Below are positions 29,103 through 38,994 of a DNA stretch of 64,000 nt, in pieces. Source of the stretch: Myxococcales bacterium (lineage in GTDB: Bacteria; Myxococcota_A; UBA9160; UBA4427). The notes under the pieces were generated by a model. The model was given only the letters and a program-made list of their open reading frames with translations, was not told the DNA's origin and did not search any database. How positions within the stretch are numbered: the stretch's first letter is position 1; each line of letters opens with the position of its first letter. Location: positions 1-64,000 of the forward strand of contig DUCN01000056.1 of NCBI GenBank assembly GCA_012959805.1, read 5' to 3'. A program made the position numbers and the translations under genes.

Positions 29103-31601
29103 ATGCCTCTGTCGCTGCATGATGAGATAAGAGCGCTGCACCGCGCAGTGATCGCGCTCGCCCGCCAGGAACGATCCACCGAGCCTGACGCGTCGCGCCG
29201 TTCCCCGGAAGCGGAGCAAGTCGGCGAGACATCTCGAGCCGAAGACGCCACCTCAAAAGGGCTTTCGGCCATGGCGTCGCGAACGCTGCCGACCGAACTG
29301 CGCAAGCGCTTCGAAAAGATCCAAAAAAAACTGAACTCGCGAAAGCCAGGCGCGCCGAGGCGCGATCTCGGCCGTGAACTCGCCGAGCTGATGGAGCCCC
29401 TCGCCTCGGCCAATTGGGCCGAGGATCTGATGGCCAAGTCTTTGGCCGCGCTGCCCGGAGTCGGGCCCAAGCGGGCCGAGGGTTTCGCCCGGCGAGGGAT
29501 CGAACGAATCAACGATCTGCTCTTCTGGCTCCCCACGCGCTATGAGGATCGCCGACGAGTGGTGGGAGTGGGAGAGCTGGAGGTCGGGCGCTCGGCGACA
29601 TTTCTGGCGGAGGTGAAGGCCGTCCAGTGGGTTTCGACCCGTCGTGGCGGGCGCTTCGGGAAGATCTTCCAGGCCATTGTCGGTGATGATGAAGCGGTCG
29701 TGACTTTGAAATGGTTTCGCGGTGGCGAGATGCTCGGGAGTCAGGTCGTGAAAGGGCGCTGGCTGCTGGTGAGCGGGGAAGTTCGTCGCTACCGATTTTC
29801 AAAGGAGCTGATTCATCCCGAGATTGAGAGTGTGCCTTCGCCGGTTGCCGTGACGGACGGCGATACGGATGAGGATGGTGAGCGCCTGACAGGCGATTCG
29901 ATCGACGCAGCGAAGCGCGAAAGCCTGGGTCGGGTCGTCCCCGTCTATGCGACGCCGGAAGGGATGAATCCGCGTACGCTGCGACGCTTGATCGGACAAT
30001 CGGTGGACGCGTATGCGGATCTCGCGATCGGCCATCTTCCGGCGTGGTTGATTCGGGAACGCGAGCTGCCCTCGGTGCCGGATTCTCTGCGGGCGCTGCA
30101 TCGACCGGGCTCTGGGGTCGACGTCGAAGAATATGAATCTTTTGCTTCTCCGGCCCACGAACGGCTCGTTCTCGAAGAACTCTACTTGCTCGAGCTGGGA
30201 CTCGCGATGCGCCGCGCACAGGGCGCTTCGCGTCCTGGGGTAGCCATCGATTCCAGTCGACCCGAATCCAGGATCGCGGCGATGGGCTTGCCCTATCGGC
30301 TCACAGGCGCACAGCGTCGTGTCGTTGGCGAGATCCTGTCGGATCTGGGGCGAGCGTCTCCGATGAATCGATTGGTGCAGGGTGATGTCGGCAGCGGGAA
30401 AACGGTCGTCGCCCTCCTGGCGGCTGTGGCGGTGACGGCTTGCGGGGGGCAAACGGCCTTGATGGCGCCGACGGAGCTTCTGGCAGAGCAACACTTTCGA
30501 ACGCTGACGAAGATGGTCGCGGATGCAGGCGAGGGTATGCATTTGCGGATCGGGTTGCTGACCGCGTCGCTGTCACGCGCAGAAATCAAAGCCGTGCGCG
30601 GTCTGCTCGCCATGGGCGAACTCGATCTTATTGTCGGAACGCATGCACTCGTCCAGGGTGAGGTGGTGTTTCGGAATCTCGTTCTTTCGATCGTCGACGA
30701 ACAGCATCGTTTCGGTGTGATGCAGCGTGCCGCACTCTCGGCGGCGCGTCCCGATGGACGCTTCCCGCATCGCCTCGTGATGACGGCGACGCCGATTCCG
30801 CGAAGTCTCGCGATGACCCTGTATGGCGAACTCGATCTTTCGATCATCGATGAACTGCCGCCGGGACGGAAACCGATCGAAACGATCCTGTTACGGGCGG
30901 GCGAGGGGCAGCGCGTCATGGATCTCATCCGTGACACGCTGGATCGCCGCGAACAGATCTATGTCGTGTATCCGTTGGTCGAAGAGAGCGAGAAGATGGA
31001 TCTGCGCTCGGCAGTCGAATCCGCAGAGCAGATCGCCCGTGCCTTTCCCGGTCACAAGGTGGATCTGGTTCATGGTCGGCTCGAAGCCGCCGAGCGACAG
31101 GCCGCCATGGAACGATTCTCGAGCGCCGAGACATCCATTCTCGTTGCGACGACGGTGATCGAAGTAGGCGTCGATGTTCCCGGGGCGACCTTGATGGTGA
31201 TCGAGCACGCCGAACGTTTTGGTCTGGCCCAACTGCATCAGCTTCGTGGGCGGGTCGGGCGAGGGGGTGATCGCGGGCAATGCGTCCTGGTCGCGCGAGG
31301 CAGTAGCGAGAAGAGCGAGGCGAGACTTCGATCGATGACGGCGACCGGGGACGGCTTCAAGATCGCCGACGCGGATCTCGAAATCCGGGGTCCTGGCGAT
31401 TTCCTGGGAACCAGACAGTCGGGGCATCTGCCGGAGCTTCGCATCGCCGATCTACTGCGCGATGTTCATCTGGTCTCAGTCGCGCGGGAATGTGCTCGGA
31501 AGACGATCGAGGAGGACCCGACTCTCGAAGCCACGCCGACCACGCGCCGAGCGGTCCGAAAGCGTTGGGGCAAACGCATCGACCTCACCGCAGTGGGTTA
31601 G
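29103..31601 (+). CDS. recG: ATP-dependent DNA helicase RecG
   Basis: An 832-residue RecG that remodels stalled replication forks and Holliday junctions. The wedge OB-fold domain (VTLKWFRGGEML) is followed by the SF2 helicase core: Walker A GDVGSGKTVVAL, the DExx box IVDEQHRFGVMQR, TATPIPRSLAMTLYGELDLS, and the RecG-specific LQLRGRVGRG-type motif (HQLRGRVGRGGDRG). The family is usually near 700 residues; here about 130 extra, partly basic residues precede the wedge domain. ATG 29103 is preceded by an in-frame TTG at 29100. Confidence 0.95.
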   Translation: MPLSLHDEIRALHRAVIALARQERSTEPDASRRSPEAEQVGETSRAEDATSKGLSAMASRTLPTELRKRFEKIQKKLNSRKPGAPRRDLGRELAELMEPLASANWAEDLMAKSLAALPGVGPKRAEGFARRGIERINDLLFWLPTRYEDRRRVVGVGELEVGRSATFLAEVKAVQWVSTRRGGRFGKIFQAIVGDDEAVVTLKWFRGGEMLGSQVVKGRWLLVSGEVRRYRFSKELIHPEIESVPSPVAVTDGDTDEDGERLTGDSIDAAKRESLGRVVPVYATPEGMNPRTLRRLIGQSVDAYADLAIGHLPAWLIRERELPSVPDSLRALHRPGSGVDVEEYESFASPAHERLVLEELYLLELGLAMRRAQGASRPGVAIDSSRPESRIAAMGLPYRLTGAQRRVVGEILSDLGRASPMNRLVQGDVGSGKTVVALLAAVAVTACGGQTALMAPTELLAEQHFRTLTKMVADAGEGMHLRIGLLTASLSRAEIKAVRGLLAMGELDLIVGTHALVQGEVVFRNLVLSIVDEQHRFGVMQRAALSAARPDGRFPHRLVMTATPIPRSLAMTLYGELDLSIIDELPPGRKPIETILLRAGEGQRVMDLIRDTLDRREQIYVVYPLVEESEKMDLRSAVESAEQIARAFPGHKVDLVHGRLEAAERQAAMERFSSAETSILVATTVIEVGVDVPGATLMVIEHAERFGLAQLHQLRGRVGRGGDRGQCVLVARGSSEKSEARLRSMTATGDGFKIADADLEIRGPGDFLGTRQSGHLPELRIADLLRDVHLVSVARECARKTIEEDPTLEATPTTRRAVRKRWGKRIDLTAVG

Positions 31602-31663
31602 GCGGATTGGTCGCGACGGGAGTCAAGCTTGACGCCCGCCCGCCCGTAGAGTAATCCATAGCC

Positions 31664-31780
31664 ATGGGTACGATCATGAACTCAATCAATTCGCAGCTGT
31701 TGCGGCCCGGGACCGACCTCCTACTAGCGGGTCTAGGTAGTCTATTGCTCGCGCTCCTTATCGGGGCGGGATGGGCTTAA
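31664..31780 (+). CDS. leuL: Leucine-rich leader peptide of leuA (attenuator peptide)
   Basis: A 38-codon open frame. Eleven codons are Leu, nine of them in codons 19-32, including four CTA codons that look uncommon in the neighbouring genes. It ends at TAA 31778-31780, inside the sequence that can form an antiterminator, and lies upstream of leuA with a strong hairpin between. This is the classic layout of a leu attenuation leader: slow decoding at the Leu codons when leucyl-tRNA is scarce should leave the antiterminator free. The peptide could otherwise be read as a small membrane protein, and its ribosome-binding site is weak. Confidence 0.72.
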   Translation: MGTIMNSINSQLLRPGTDLLLAGLGSLLLALLIGAGWA

Positions 31781-31871
31781 CGCGCGCGATCGAGTTCCTT
31801 TAAAGAACGACAACCGCAAAACAACCGCAAAGCCCCGTCCCGCCTGATCGGCCGGAGGGGGCTTTGCGGTT
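31764..31871 (+). promoter_or_regulatory. leuA attenuator: antiterminator and terminator-like hairpins
   Basis: Terminator-like hairpin: AACCGCAAAGCCCC (31823-31836) pairs perfectly over 14 bp with GGGGCTTTGCGGTT (31858-31871). Competing pairing: GGCGGGA and GGGCT (31765-31777, across the end of the leader peptide) pair with AGCCC and TCCCGCC (31831-31844), taking the 5' arm of the terminator. The two structures are mutually exclusive. An 11-base direct repeat ACAACCGCAAA occurs twice at 31810-31831. Only three T follow the hairpin, so termination efficiency is uncertain. Confidence 0.7.
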
Positions 31872-31986
31872 TGAGGTCCTGGGGTTTGGTGTTCGCAGTT
31901 CGTTGTGACTCTGCGCTGATGTGAGTTTGCAGACACGGGCGTCGAAGCGAAAGTGGATCGAGTTGAAAATGGGCAGGAGCGAAGAG

Positions 31987-33753
31987 ATGACTTCGAAAAA
32001 TACGACAAGTGATGATCGGAATCAGCAAGGTGCTAGGGCGGGCGGCCGGCCGGGTGTGATGTCATATCGGCGATACAAAAGCTTTCCAATGATCGATCTT
32101 CCGGATCGAGTCTGGCCGTCGCGAAAGATCGAGCGGGCGCCGCGCTGGTGCAGCGTTGATCTGCGCGATGGGAATCAGGCGCTGGTCGAACCCATGGGCT
32201 GGGAACGCAAGCATCGGCTCTTTGACGTTCTCGTGAAAGCGGGCTTCGAGGAAATCGAAGTCGGATTTCCAAGCGCTTCGCAGACCGAGTTCGATTTCGT
32301 CCGGAGGCTGATCGAAGAGGATCGGATCCCCGACAACGTCACGATCCAGGTTCTCGTTCAATGTCGGGACGAACTCATTGATCGCACCCTCGAAGCCATC
32401 GAAGGTGCGAAACATTCAATTGTCCATTTCTACAATTCGACCTCACCGCTCCAACGTCGCGTCGTCTTTGGGCAAGAGCGAGACGGCATCAAGGCGATCG
32501 CCGTAGACGCAGCAAAACGTGTGAAGGCTGCGGCCGCCGCCTCGCCTAATGCCGATATTCGTTTCGAGTATTCGCCCGAGAGTTTTACTTCGACGGAGCT
32601 GGATTTCTCGGTGGAAATTTCACTCGCCGTCCTGGAGGTGCTCGAGGCGAGTCCCAGCGCGCCTGTGATTCTGAACCTTCCCGCCACGGTCGAAGTCTCG
32701 ACACCGAATATCTACGCAGACCAGATCGAGAAATTCTGTCGAAGTCTTCCGAATCGGGAGGCCGCGATCGTGAGCCTGCATCCACATAACGACCGCGGCT
32801 GCGGCGTGGCGGCGGCGGAGCTGGCTCTTCAAGCCGGTGCCGATCGCGTTGAGGGTACTCTCTTTGGCAACGGGGAACGGACCGGGAATGTCGATCTGGT
32901 GACGCTGGCCCTGAATCTGATGACACAGGGAGTCGATCCGGAGCTTGATCTGCGCGATCTGCCGGGGCTGGTCAGGCGCGTCGAGCACGCGAATCGGTTG
33001 CCCGTGCACCCGCGCCATCCCTACGCAGGTGAGCTCGTGTATACGGCGTTTTCGGGGTCGCACCAGGATGCGATTCGAAAAGGGCTGTCGGCGCTGCGGG
33101 AGGAGGGCGATGCGAGCTGGGAGGTTCCCTATCTGCCCGTCGACCCCGCCGATGTCGGGCGCAACTACGATGCGGTCATCCGAATCAACAGCCAGTCGGG
33201 CAAGGGGGGGATCGCCTATGTCCTCGAGACCGAGTTCGGTTACGAGCTCCCGCGGCGGATGCAGATCGAGTTCTCTCGATTCGTTCAGCAAAATGCTGAT
33301 TCGACGGGTGAGGAGATTGTCAGCGAGCAGGTCCGCACGCTGTTTGAGCGCGAGTATCTGGGCGTCGAAGGTGGTCCGCGCCTGATCGGGGATCGCATCT
33401 TGTCCGCCCATGGAGACGGCAGCGAAGACGAGCTGAACGCCGAGCTCGAATGGGGGCCCGCTCGTATCCCCCTTTCGGGAAAGGGTGCCGGGCCGATCGA
33501 CGCCTTCGTCCACGCCCTCGGCACCGCTCTTGGAATCGAGATGCGGGTGGGGGACTACCACGAACACGCTCTGGGTCTGGGCGCGGCGGCGACGGCGGTG
33601 GCCTACGTCGAGATCGTCTTTGGACCTGAGCAGCGACTCTTCGGTGCTGGGACAGCCCCCAGCATCGTGGAAGCCACCTTCGCGGCCGTCCTGTCGGCGG
33701 TCGCCCGCGCCACGGCCGAGGGTTGGATTCTTGCACCGGATGCTTCGGATTGA
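31987..33753 (+). CDS. leuA: 2-Isopropylmalate synthase
   Basis: A protein of about 588 residues for the first committed step of leucine synthesis (2-ketoisovalerate + acetyl-CoA). It has the HMGL-type TIM barrel with WCSVDLRDGNQAL, VSLHPHNDRGCGVA and GTLFGNGERTGNVD, and a C-terminal LeuA allosteric dimer domain for leucine feedback. The sequence is of the longer LeuA type that starts YKSFPMIDLPDRVWP. ATG 31987 has AGGAG upstream; GTG 31921 and ATG 31969 are alternatives. It is preceded by a leucine attenuator and is not followed by leuB, leuC or leuD. Confidence 0.95.
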   Translation: MTSKNTTSDDRNQQGARAGGRPGVMSYRRYKSFPMIDLPDRVWPSRKIERAPRWCSVDLRDGNQALVEPMGWERKHRLFDVLVKAGFEEIEVGFPSASQTEFDFVRRLIEEDRIPDNVTIQVLVQCRDELIDRTLEAIEGAKHSIVHFYNSTSPLQRRVVFGQERDGIKAIAVDAAKRVKAAAAASPNADIRFEYSPESFTSTELDFSVEISLAVLEVLEASPSAPVILNLPATVEVSTPNIYADQIEKFCRSLPNREAAIVSLHPHNDRGCGVAAAELALQAGADRVEGTLFGNGERTGNVDLVTLALNLMTQGVDPELDLRDLPGLVRRVEHANRLPVHPRHPYAGELVYTAFSGSHQDAIRKGLSALREEGDASWEVPYLPVDPADVGRNYDAVIRINSQSGKGGIAYVLETEFGYELPRRMQIEFSRFVQQNADSTGEEIVSEQVRTLFEREYLGVEGGPRLIGDRILSAHGDGSEDELNAELEWGPARIPLSGKGAGPIDAFVHALGTALGIEMRVGDYHEHALGLGAAATAVAYVEIVFGPEQRLFGAGTAPSIVEATFAAVLSAVARATAEGWILAPDASD

Positions 33754-33957
33754 GTGGCGGCGCGAGCAGCCGGCGGATTGCGGGCGGCGTCGCAAAAAAG
33801 ACCGAGTCAGAGCACGGGTGACCTGATCTGGCTCGGTCGTTCCCTACTATGAGGGTTCGGCGTCGGTTCGGTCCTCCCCGCTATGGGGATCGAATCGACG
33901 CGAGTGACGCGAGTCCGATGACGGCGGCGCGAGAGTCGAGCGACAGTAAAGGGTGTA

Positions 33958-35334
33958 ATGAACGAGCTGACGATATTTGCGATCGGTGATGTTCATCTCG
34001 GCATGTGTCCTGGGAGTCTGCCCGATGGACTCGAGCAGGAGGGCATCGATCCTCATTCTCTGACGCCCGAAGCCGCTCTGATGGCTGCCGTCGATCGGGC
34101 GGTTGCGATGCGCGTCGATGTCGTGGTTTTTACGGGCGACGTCGTCGAGAGCACGAACGCGCGATTCGAGGCGCTGCGCCCCCTCGAAAAGGCGGTGCGG
34201 CAACTGCTGGCGGCGGAGATCCCCGTCATCGCGGTGGCTGGAAATCACGATGTCGAAGCGCTTCCCCGTCTTGCCCGGATGATCGATGGCTTCGAGCTGA
34301 TCGGCGAAGGGGGTCGTTGGGAATCGCGGGTCATCGAAAATTCGAGTGGAATCGGTGTGGAACTTCTTGGCTGGTCGTTTCCCGAACGACAGGTTCGAGC
34401 AAGCCCAATTGACCAGTTCTTGCGCAGCCCGGAGGCGATCGCGCAAGACTCGGCTGCAGAAGGCCGAGGGTTCCCGAGGATCGGGCTGCTTCATGCGGAT
34501 CTCGATGCCTCTGGAGGACATTATGCGCCGATTACGAGTCGTGAGCTGAGGGAGTCTGGACTCGATGCTTGGCTGTTAGGGCATATCCATCGACCGTCGC
34601 TTCCCGAAGGTCGAGCAAGTACGGACCGCCCGACCCACGGATATCTGGGATCTCTGGTGGGTCTTGATCCGAGTGAACTCGGGCCGCGGGGTCCGTGGCT
34701 GATCCGAGTGCGCGCCGATGGGGAGATCGTGACCGAGCATCTCCCTATTGCCCCGCTTCGTTGGGAGCGATTCGATGTTCAGGTCGATGATGAAGATGAT
34801 TCGGAAGACCTCGGAGACCGGCTTCTGGCGGAAATGGTGCGCGTCGGTCGCAGCGTCGAATCGAGTGGCAGTGCTCCGAAAGTGCTGGGCCTTCGGCCAA
34901 TCCTGAAGGGGGCGACGCGACACTATGACGCACTTCGCAGTGGTGTCCGGGAGGGGCGCTGGAACGGCTTGATGCGGTCCTCGGGCCAGACCCTGGTCTT
35001 CATCGACAAGGTCGGCGACCAACTCGAGCTGGCCCACGATCTCGACGAACTCGCGTTAGGCGACGATCCGGCGGCCTTGATGGCGGCACAGCTGTGTACG
35101 CTGCGGGGGCCGAGTGAGGCCCGGGACGCTTTACTGCGTGAGGCGAGAAGCGCGCTCGGAACACTTGCGCGAGATCCGCGCTGGCTGCCGCTTGATCAGG
35201 CTCGGGACGCTCAGGATCCGCTGGCCGATGACGGGAGGCTGGCGGAACTTCTGATTCGATCCGGGACCGAGACGCTCAATGCGCTTCTCGAGCAGCGCGT
35301 GGGCGGTGATGTGGCTGAGGTGAGCGGCTCATGA
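33958..35334 (+). CDS. SbcD/YhaO-like metallophosphoesterase (DNA exonuclease subunit)
   Basis: A 458-residue calcineurin-like phosphoesterase. Metal-binding motifs are FAIGDVHLG, VVFTGDVVES, AVAGNHDVEAL, GLLHADLD and LLGHIHRP, the Mre11/SbcD set. The C-terminal 200 residues are less conserved. It overlaps the next gene, an SbcC/YhaN-like ATPase, by 4 bases (ATGA), so the two probably form a nuclease-ATPase pair like SbcCD or YhaO-YhaN for DNA-end or repair processing. No signal peptide is seen. Confidence 0.85.
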   Translation: MNELTIFAIGDVHLGMCPGSLPDGLEQEGIDPHSLTPEAALMAAVDRAVAMRVDVVVFTGDVVESTNARFEALRPLEKAVRQLLAAEIPVIAVAGNHDVEALPRLARMIDGFELIGEGGRWESRVIENSSGIGVELLGWSFPERQVRASPIDQFLRSPEAIAQDSAAEGRGFPRIGLLHADLDASGGHYAPITSRELRESGLDAWLLGHIHRPSLPEGRASTDRPTHGYLGSLVGLDPSELGPRGPWLIRVRADGEIVTEHLPIAPLRWERFDVQVDDEDDSEDLGDRLLAEMVRVGRSVESSGSAPKVLGLRPILKGATRHYDALRSGVREGRWNGLMRSSGQTLVFIDKVGDQLELAHDLDELALGDDPAALMAAQLCTLRGPSEARDALLREARSALGTLARDPRWLPLDQARDAQDPLADDGRLAELLIRSGTETLNALLEQRVGGDVAEVSGS

Positions 35335-38300
35335 AGCTTCGCCGACTTGCCATCGAGCGCATGCCGGGCATTGGTCGTCCCTTCGAGTTGGGCGAATTGG
35401 GACCGGGACTGAACATCATTGTTGGCCCAAACGGGATCGGAAAAAGCCAGTTCTGCGCTGCGGTCAGCGCGTTGTTGTGGCGCGAGCGAGGCGTCTTGGA
35501 CGGCCTCTCGGCACACGCGGTCTTTGAGCATGAGAGTGAAACCTGGGCGGTGCAGCGAGACGGGTCGCAGCATGTCTGGCAGCGAGATGGCGTAGAGGTG
35601 GTGGCGCCCAACTTACCGGGGCAAAGGCTCGAGGGCTGCTTCTTCCTCGGGCTGCGTGATCTTCTCGATGATTCGGACCGAGCGGGCCTCGATCTGCCCG
35701 GCAAGATTCGGCGCCAGATGTCCGGGGGATTCGATCTCGAAGCGGTTCATCAGAGTCTGGGTAAAGCGGTTCCCGTACAGAACGGCCGCCGCGAGAACAA
35801 GGATCTTGGGAGCGCGGACAGCGAGATTCGCCGGGCCGAGAAAAGCCAGGCCGATGTGGCGCGGCGAGAAGTGGCCCTCGAATCCCTCGAGCTGCGTGCT
35901 CGCACTTCGGAGCAGGCTGCGAAGCGGGTCCCGCATCTCGAGACGGCTCTTGATCGACACAGACTGCGAAGCGCTGAATCCCAATGCCGGGACGAATTGG
36001 CGGCGCTGCCTGTTGCGCTGGCCCATCTCGATGGTCGTGAAGCGGCGCGACTCGATCGGCTCGATGAAGAGCTTCGGCTTCGTCGTGAGGAGTGCAGGGC
36101 TTCGGAGGCTGCCTTGGCCGATAGTCGCGAGGCATCTCGCGCGACCCGTCTTGGGGAGGTCGTCGATCCCGTGGCTCTGGCGGCCTGGCGCGAGCGATCG
36201 GAGAAGCTCGCCGACCTCGAGCGCAGGCTGGAGGCGGCTCTGACCCTGCGCAAAACCGAATTCGCGGCAGTCGCTCAGCGTCGCCAGTGGTTGGGCGGTG
36301 AGATGTCGCCTGATCCGGAAGTGCTGTCCGATGACATGTTGAGCGTCGAGGACGATGCATCGCTGTTCGAATTCTTGCGCGAGAGTCAGCAGGCCTCCGT
36401 CGAAAGTGAGGCCATTCGAGAGCGGCTCAGGCTGCTCTCAGCTCGGGAGTTTTCTGCCGAAGATACGCGCCGTCTCGAACTCTTGAATCGAAGTATTTCG
36501 CAGTTGCGGGAATGGCTGCGAGTGCCCGACCGGCAGCAGGCGCCGGAGCGCGCAAGCTTGCGGCCGAGTCGGGTCGCTTTGCTCTGGGTTGGAATTGCGT
36601 TGGCTCTGGCGGGTCTGTTGGGGGTTGTCGTCGCATCGAATTCGCTGGCGCAGGGGCTTGGATCAGGGGCAATTGGTTTTGGCGTCGGGCTTGTAATCGC
36701 CTCCTTCTTTCAGCGCCGTCGGCTCGGAGTCGGGGATTCGGCGGAGTTGCGGTCGGTTGCGGAGAAGCGATTCCCGGATGCGATCGAGTCGCCGCGCGCC
36801 TGGTCGGTCCAAGCGGTCGACGCACGGCTGCACGAGCTGGAGGACGAGTCGGCGAGGCTCGATGCGAACGAAAAACGCGCGCGAGATCGGCTAGTTGAGC
36901 GGGGTCAGCTTGAGGAGAACTTGAATGGACTTGAGAGCCGTGGGGAGGAGCGGGCCAGGCGTCGGACGGCGCTTTCGGCGAGTCTTGGCCTGGAGTCTTT
37001 AAGACCGGACGTCGAGCTGGTCGACCTGGCGCAGGGATTGATCGCATTTCGCGAATCGATGGCCGCTGCCCGCGCCGCGGAGTTGACCTCAAAGGAACTG
37101 GGTCAATCCCGAAACGAATGGTTTGAGTCGCTTCGCGACTCGCTGGTGGCTTTAGGTGAGGGTGCGCCCATCGATGCGGCCTCGGCTCGTGCGGCTGTTC
37201 ATTCTCTCGAAGAGCGGGACCGGACGCTTCGCGGTGCGATCGTTGACGGACAGCGTGAAGAAAAGAATTGCGAACGATTGCTTCGCGAAATCGAACGACT
37301 CGCGAAGAGTCGAAGGGAGATATTCGAGGCGGCAGGACTGGCCGAGGTCGTCAATGTCGGGGATGCCGATGTTGGCCCGGATGCCGCTCGACGAGAACTG
37401 GCGAAAATTCTGGCGGAGCTGCCGCGTTATGCGGAACTCGAGACAAAGCGCAGAGATCTCGAAAGCCGGTTCGAGCGCGCGACAGCCGACCTCGATCGGG
37501 CCGGTGAATCAGCACTCCTCGAAGCCAGCCCCGATCGATTGGCCGAGGAGCAGCTCGAACTCCAGCAGGCGACCGCTGGATGGAAGGAATTGATTGCGCA
37601 GATCGCGGAAGTGCGACAGCGCGTCCGAGATGCGCGTGAAGGGCACACGATCGAAGAAGCGCTCGCGCGGCGCAATCGCGTGCTCGACTCGCTGCGTGAT
37701 CGACGTGACGAGGCATTGGCCGCTCGCGCGGGTCAATTCCTGATCGAAGGCGTTCGGCAAGAACATGAAACGAATCAAATGCCCCGCGTCCTCGAACGCG
37801 CGCGAGATCGATTTGGCCTCTTTACGCATCATCGTTACGAGCTGAAAGTCTCACCCAATGAGGGCGGTTCCTTTGTCGCCATCGACACGGAATCGGGTCT
37901 CGGACTGCGCCCGGAACAGCTCTCGGATGGAACGCGCGCGCAGCTGATTCTGGCGGCGCGTCTGGCCTTTGCGGAAGAAGCGGAGCAGGGCGCCGACCTT
38001 CCGATCTTTCTGGATGAAGCCATGGATCACAGCGATCCCGCGAGATTTCATGCAATCGCGTGCAGTCTCGCTCGAATGGTGATGAACGACGCGAGACAGA
38101 TCTTCTATCTGAGCAATGACCCGACCGATGTCGAACGCTTTCGCATGGCCTTCGATGCGGTGGGTTGCCAGCAGTTCGAGACTTTTGATCTCGGCCTGAT
38201 CCGCGGTTATGCAGCTCGGGTCGAAGGTCCCGGGCAACTTAGCGTCGTGCCGCTGGCGTCCGTTCCCGGTCCGGGGGAATTGGAAGCGCCCGCTTACGGT

Positions 38301-38906
38301 GCAAAGATCGGTGTCGCCCCCCTCGATCCGCAGGCGGATCCCCGCAGCCAACATCTCTACTACGTCTTGAATCAGGACCTCGCACTACTCCACGAGTTGT
38401 TGGTCGCACGGATTCAAACAGTCGGTCAATGGAGCAATCTACTCCTGGGCGGATCCGATTTCGCAAAAGACGTCGTCACGGGGAGTGCTGCAGGTGCACA
38501 GCTCGCGGGCCGAATCGCACTCCTCGATGCCTTTTCATTTGCATGGCGTGAAGGTCGGGGTCGCCCCGTTGGGCGCTCCGAGCTCGAAGGCAGCCAGGCG
38601 GTCAACGGGAAATATCTGGAAGCGGTGATCGGAATTGCCGGGGAGTGTGGGGGCGACGCGAGCCAGCTTCTCGCCGTTCTGCATGAACGCAAGGATTCGC
38701 GGCTGCGCGGCTTTCGAGTGAAGTCGACTGAGGATCTCGAGCGTTTCTTTCAAGAAGAGGGCTACGTCGATGAGAAGCCTGTGCTCGGTGAGCAAGAAAT
38801 CGTTGAGCGTGTGCTGGGAACGCCCGCGGCGACGGCGCTGACCCCAAGGATCTCGGCGAGCCTGGTTCATGAGTGGTGGACGCTCGCTTCGGCTGCGGTT
38901 TCCTAG
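35331..38906 (+). CDS. SbcC/YhaN-like AAA ATPase with membrane hairpin
   Basis: A 1191-residue SMC/Rad50-like ATPase. Walker A GPNGIGKSQ is at residues 32-40; the ABC-type signature QLSDGTRAQL (near 862) and Walker B ADLPIFLDEA (near 890) are near the other end, with long coiled coils between. Two adjacent hydrophobic segments (about residues 415-460) interrupt the coiled coil, as in YhaN proteins, so it may sit at the membrane. After the ATPase head there is an extra region of about 260 residues (PGELEAPAYGAKIGVAPLDP onward) that I do not recognise. It overlaps the SbcD-like gene. Confidence 0.85.
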   Translation: MKLRRLAIERMPGIGRPFELGELGPGLNIIVGPNGIGKSQFCAAVSALLWRERGVLDGLSAHAVFEHESETWAVQRDGSQHVWQRDGVEVVAPNLPGQRLEGCFFLGLRDLLDDSDRAGLDLPGKIRRQMSGGFDLEAVHQSLGKAVPVQNGRRENKDLGSADSEIRRAEKSQADVARREVALESLELRARTSEQAAKRVPHLETALDRHRLRSAESQCRDELAALPVALAHLDGREAARLDRLDEELRLRREECRASEAALADSREASRATRLGEVVDPVALAAWRERSEKLADLERRLEAALTLRKTEFAAVAQRRQWLGGEMSPDPEVLSDDMLSVEDDASLFEFLRESQQASVESEAIRERLRLLSAREFSAEDTRRLELLNRSISQLREWLRVPDRQQAPERASLRPSRVALLWVGIALALAGLLGVVVASNSLAQGLGSGAIGFGVGLVIASFFQRRRLGVGDSAELRSVAEKRFPDAIESPRAWSVQAVDARLHELEDESARLDANEKRARDRLVERGQLEENLNGLESRGEERARRRTALSASLGLESLRPDVELVDLAQGLIAFRESMAAARAAELTSKELGQSRNEWFESLRDSLVALGEGAPIDAASARAAVHSLEERDRTLRGAIVDGQREEKNCERLLREIERLAKSRREIFEAAGLAEVVNVGDADVGPDAARRELAKILAELPRYAELETKRRDLESRFERATADLDRAGESALLEASPDRLAEEQLELQQATAGWKELIAQIAEVRQRVRDAREGHTIEEALARRNRVLDSLRDRRDEALAARAGQFLIEGVRQEHETNQMPRVLERARDRFGLFTHHRYELKVSPNEGGSFVAIDTESGLGLRPEQLSDGTRAQLILAARLAFAEEAEQGADLPIFLDEAMDHSDPARFHAIACSLARMVMNDARQIFYLSNDPTDVERFRMAFDAVGCQQFETFDLGLIRGYAARVEGPGQLSVVPLASVPGPGELEAPAYGAKIGVAPLDPQADPRSQHLYYVLNQDLALLHELLVARIQTVGQWSNLLLGGSDFAKDVVTGSAAGAQLAGRIALLDAFSFAWREGRGRPVGRSELEGSQAVNGKYLEAVIGIAGECGGDASQLLAVLHERKDSRLRGFRVKSTEDLERFFQEEGYVDEKPVLGEQEIVERVLGTPAATALTPRISASLVHEWWTLASAAVS

Positions 38907-38994
38907 TCTCTGCGAGCGGGTTCTGGACTGTGTCCGCATCGCCGTCGCCATCGTGTCGGCAGGCTTCCCAGTCCGTGATGGGCTAGAACGTTAG

